A DNA stretch of 64,000 nucleotides from positions 1 through 64,000 of the forward strand of contig JAFGVI010000124.1 of assembly GCA_016938065.1 (NCBI GenBank), read 5' to 3'. A program made the translations under genes and the position numbers. Shown here piece by piece: positions 62,901 to 64,000 of this stretch. The first letter of the stretch is position 1. The number at the start of each line of letters is the position of its first letter. The notes under the pieces are model-generated. The model did no database searches. It was given only the letters and a program-made list of their open reading frames with translations, and had not been told where the DNA came from. The stretch is from Deltaproteobacteria bacterium (GTDB lineage Bacteria; Desulfobacterota; Anaeroferrophillalia; Anaeroferrophillales; Tharpellaceae).

Positions 62901-64000
62901 ACTGGAGTACCGCCGGCAACTGGAACATTGTTAACGGTATCGGTGAAGAGCTTGCTACCGTAGCCCCGACCGCAGCCAATTCTACCTCCATCACCGTAAA
63001 CCACGACATGACCGTTAATGCTGATTTAAGCATAGACCAGACAAGTGTGGCAAGCGCTAAAACCCTGACAGTGGCCGGCGCTAAAACCCTGACCATCGCC
63101 GACGGCGACGGCACCGATCTGACTGTCAATGGAACCCTGGCCGGTGCCGGCAATCTCACGGTGCCCGGACAGCTTCTGGTAAACGGAACCTCAAGCGTTA
63201 ATATTGACGGGACTTTTAACGCTACCGGCGGCGCGGTGACTTTTACCGGCGCCGGCAGTCTCAATCTCGGCGGCAGCGTGACCAGTCTGGGAGCATTTAC
63301 GGCGGGCAGCAGCACGGTAACTTATGCTGGCACGAATCAGACGGTGCCGGGCAGCGTCACCTATTACAATCTGACCAAGACGGCTGCCACAGTTGGCACC
63401 CTAACTTTTCAGGCTGAGAGCACCACCACGGTAACCGGTACACTGCGGCTGGAAGGAGCCTCAGGACAGCTTCTGTCTCTGCGAAGCAGCACCCCCGAAA
63501 CCCAGTGGAATATTGATCCTCAGAGCACAAGAACAATCGCTTTTGTGGATGTTCAGGATTCTAATAATACGAACGCCCAGGTCATCTATGTTGCTGATCA
63601 GGGCTGCGTTGATTCCGGCGATAACAGCAACTGGATTTTTGAGGGTCCGCCGCCATCCCCGCCTTCGGCTCAGGTCACGGTGGTCGGCGGCAGCGGTTCC
63701 GGCAACTACCAGATCGGAAGTTTTTTCCGGATCACCGCCGATCCGCCGCCGCCGGGAATGGTCTTTTCCCACTGGAGCGGCAGCACGGTCGGGCTTTTTT
63801 ACGTCAACAAACCCTCCACCCTTTATTGGATTCGCACGCCGACGGTAAATCTCACAGCGGTTTATACTGCGGTTCCGGTTCGAAGCGTAACGATGGGTAT
63901 CTACCCGGCGGCTTTGGCGGAAGAGGAGATTGCCGATGCCTTTAGCGGAGAAATCATCTATATTGCCCCCGATGGCAACGGCAACGGAGTTGAGCCCTGT
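59951..64000 (+). CDS. Giant exported parallel beta-helix protein, 3' end missing
   Basis: At least 1350 codons, open to the window end without a stop. A signal peptide (residues 1-28, cleavage ARA/VD) is followed by NNADSGAGTLRQAIADAGDS and coils of NCTISGNSA...GGGIFN type, i.e. a right-handed beta-helix (about 30-300). Then ADNGGPTLTLAL and DQRGVARTAG (about 355-420), as in choice-of-anchor-Q modules, and an SGNWSETSTWQ segment with TTVENGATLAVAENKTLTIA. The whole arrangement is repeated (about 580-1060), followed by another repeat region and an InlB-type beta domain (VTVVGGSGSGNYQIG, FSHWSGS). It is probably a surface or secreted adhesin; the anchor is outside the window. Confidence 0.9.
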   Translation, partial: MARVHLRSLSLIFLVAVLSLISVSPARAVDIEVTNNADSGAGTLRQAIADAGDSDTISFTIAGSDTITIASELLINSKSVAINGTNIATGNPITVQVTTPGSSAFRVFNISGQEPTVTIANMIIKGGDVRTTPANGAGIALSNDCSLNLDTVTISDGFADSGGGIFNNYGYLSMQNCTISGNSAANYGGGIFNNYGHLSMQNCTISGNSAISHGGGGISNDGTATIQNCTIYGNSANIYGGGIRNHSTATVQNCTISGNSLEYYGGGGIFNDGTATVRNTILAGNTAGGSDGADYYNDSGGTLTDDGYNVVENQFGITYGQEEGYTFTAATDILYNEESWQQGPAGPLVTGTLGLASILADNGGPTLTLALESTSFAAASATTGIPPADNWNSSPEIDELYSDQRGVARTAGQNTSIGAYSANYSTTPAYYYRSRTSGNWSETSTWQQSENGSEWEDTETIPDTTSLGTTIQTGHTVTVNQDVTTDQTTVENGATLAVAENKTLTIADGDGSDLTVTGTLTKSGTGTITCASGSTVTYNGGNQNVPALAYSELSFADSTSGATKTFANGTTSVGSEISLPDSLTLTGSSAEAVTVQVTTPGEDGTPSRTFHVNAPGNVVTISDLSIKGGDIHETGDGGAVYLEDGSLNLERVSLSDGKGFLGGGILTESGTTLTMTDSIGKDNIATSSGGFLHNWGTATINRCSFFNNTAITGGFVHNNYGDLTVFASTISANTATGNIDGSGGGGAVLNTLATVRFINSTVTGNSAGRFGAIVSFGGNLILVGSTISGNMGSTIDNEPLDGGYGLMLINNNTIITDCIVAYNHENDNSGYKDISKTNGTIYGNYNIAGDWNTEWGGSGNIAYTYTAGKGAPLFAAYDTIVADTIYAPVMADNGGPTETVALSGDAIASETGVKVGFYDDEGVTRYAFYNGSEWVKVEDGSTPVSSENMTEITTDQRGANRHATPSVGAYEIYRGYITNGIGSDWSTAGNWNIVNGIGEELATVAPTAANSTSITVNHDMTVNADLSIDQTSVASAKTLTVAGAKTLTIADGDGTDLTVNGTLAGAGNLTVPGQLLVNGTSSVNIDGTFNATGGAVTFTGAGSLNLGGSVTSLGAFTAGSSTVTYAGTNQTVPGSVTYYNLTKTAATVGTLTFQAESTTTVTGTLRLEGASGQLLSLRSSTPETQWNIDPQSTRTIAFVDVQDSNNTNAQVIYVADQGCVDSGDNSNWIFEGPPPSPPSAQVTVVGGSGSGNYQIGSFFRITADPPPPGMVFSHWSGSTVGLFYVNKPSTLYWIRTPTVNLTAVYTAVPVRSVTMGIYPAALAEEEIADAFSGEIIYIAPDGNGNGVEPC
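60444..60716 (+). repeat. Tandem 75-78 bp repeats inside the beta-helix gene
   Basis: CAAAACTGTACCATA recurs at 60473, 60551, 60629 and 60704, so the period is 78, 78 and 75 bases (26 or 25 residues, one or two helix coils). The first two units are almost identical in DNA (including ATCTCTCCATGCAAAACTGT), which points to recent duplication. Confidence 0.85.

Overview
The window is a gene-dense, roughly 55-58% GC bacterial chromosome segment with no rRNA, tRNA, insertion sequence, prophage or CRISPR that I can see. The gene set points to a Gram-negative anaerobe of the Desulfobacterota / former Deltaproteobacteria type. Grounds are the LpxH-like lipid A enzyme, a TonB/ExbB/ExbD set, a DUF39 homocysteine-synthesis protein, an SPL-type radical SAM protein paired with a ParB-like protein, a VPxPGA-type C-terminal sorting signal, and many PAS histidine kinases. 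The lineage is inference; the genes are read from the sequence.

Layout. 1-7105 (+) is a Bat/MoxR operon: MoxR ATPase (5' truncated), DUF58, DUF4381, two VWA proteins (the second a BatB-BatC fusion with a TPR and a Gln/Glu/Lys-rich tail) and BatD. 7169-13316 holds four two-component proteins and a PPOX flavoprotein. 13455-30571 (-) is mostly housekeeping: truA, greA, carB, carA, pyrC, pyrB, pyrR, a STAS protein, lepB, lepA, a SPOR protein, argS, an FtsB-like protein and tonB/exbD/exbB. An lpxH-like gene runs the other way between carB and carA. 30675-38154 (-) holds a large TPR protein, a DUF39 protein, ybeY, phoH, a DegT aminotransferase and a nucleosidase.

38164-47428 (-) is a complete Wsp-like chemosensory system: two CheW proteins, CheR-TPR, MCP, CheA-REC, REC-GGDEF and CheB. 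By family knowledge its output is cyclic-di-GMP. Upstream in the same direction are the SPL radical SAM protein, the ParB-like protein and nadB. A PAS hybrid kinase follows on the + strand. At 53475-53583 lies a leader RNA that resembles a GEMM-type cyclic-dinucleotide riboswitch. Its last strand doubles as the 5' arm of a perfect 11-bp intrinsic terminator, and it precedes a secreted protein with a VPxPGA C-terminal signal. A cyclic-di-GMP producer and a probable cyclic-dinucleotide sensor controlling an exported protein therefore lie about 13 kb apart.

54750-59700 is a nucleoside/nucleotide island: an SpmA-SpmB-type (nucleoside recognition) fusion, a CNT nucleoside transporter, a small membrane protein and an exported 5'-nucleotidase. 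The transporter and nucleotidase genes share a nearly identical 33-bp element with two direct repeats of AGCGGACAT upstream. The nucleotidase is preceded by a 58-codon ORF that overlaps its start by ATGA. The window ends inside a very large exported beta-helix protein (59951 to beyond 64000, at least 1350 codons) built from duplicated modules.

Starts were set by Shine-Dalgarno sequences and family N-termini where these disagreed with the longest frame. No database search was possible, so family calls rest on motif recognition.
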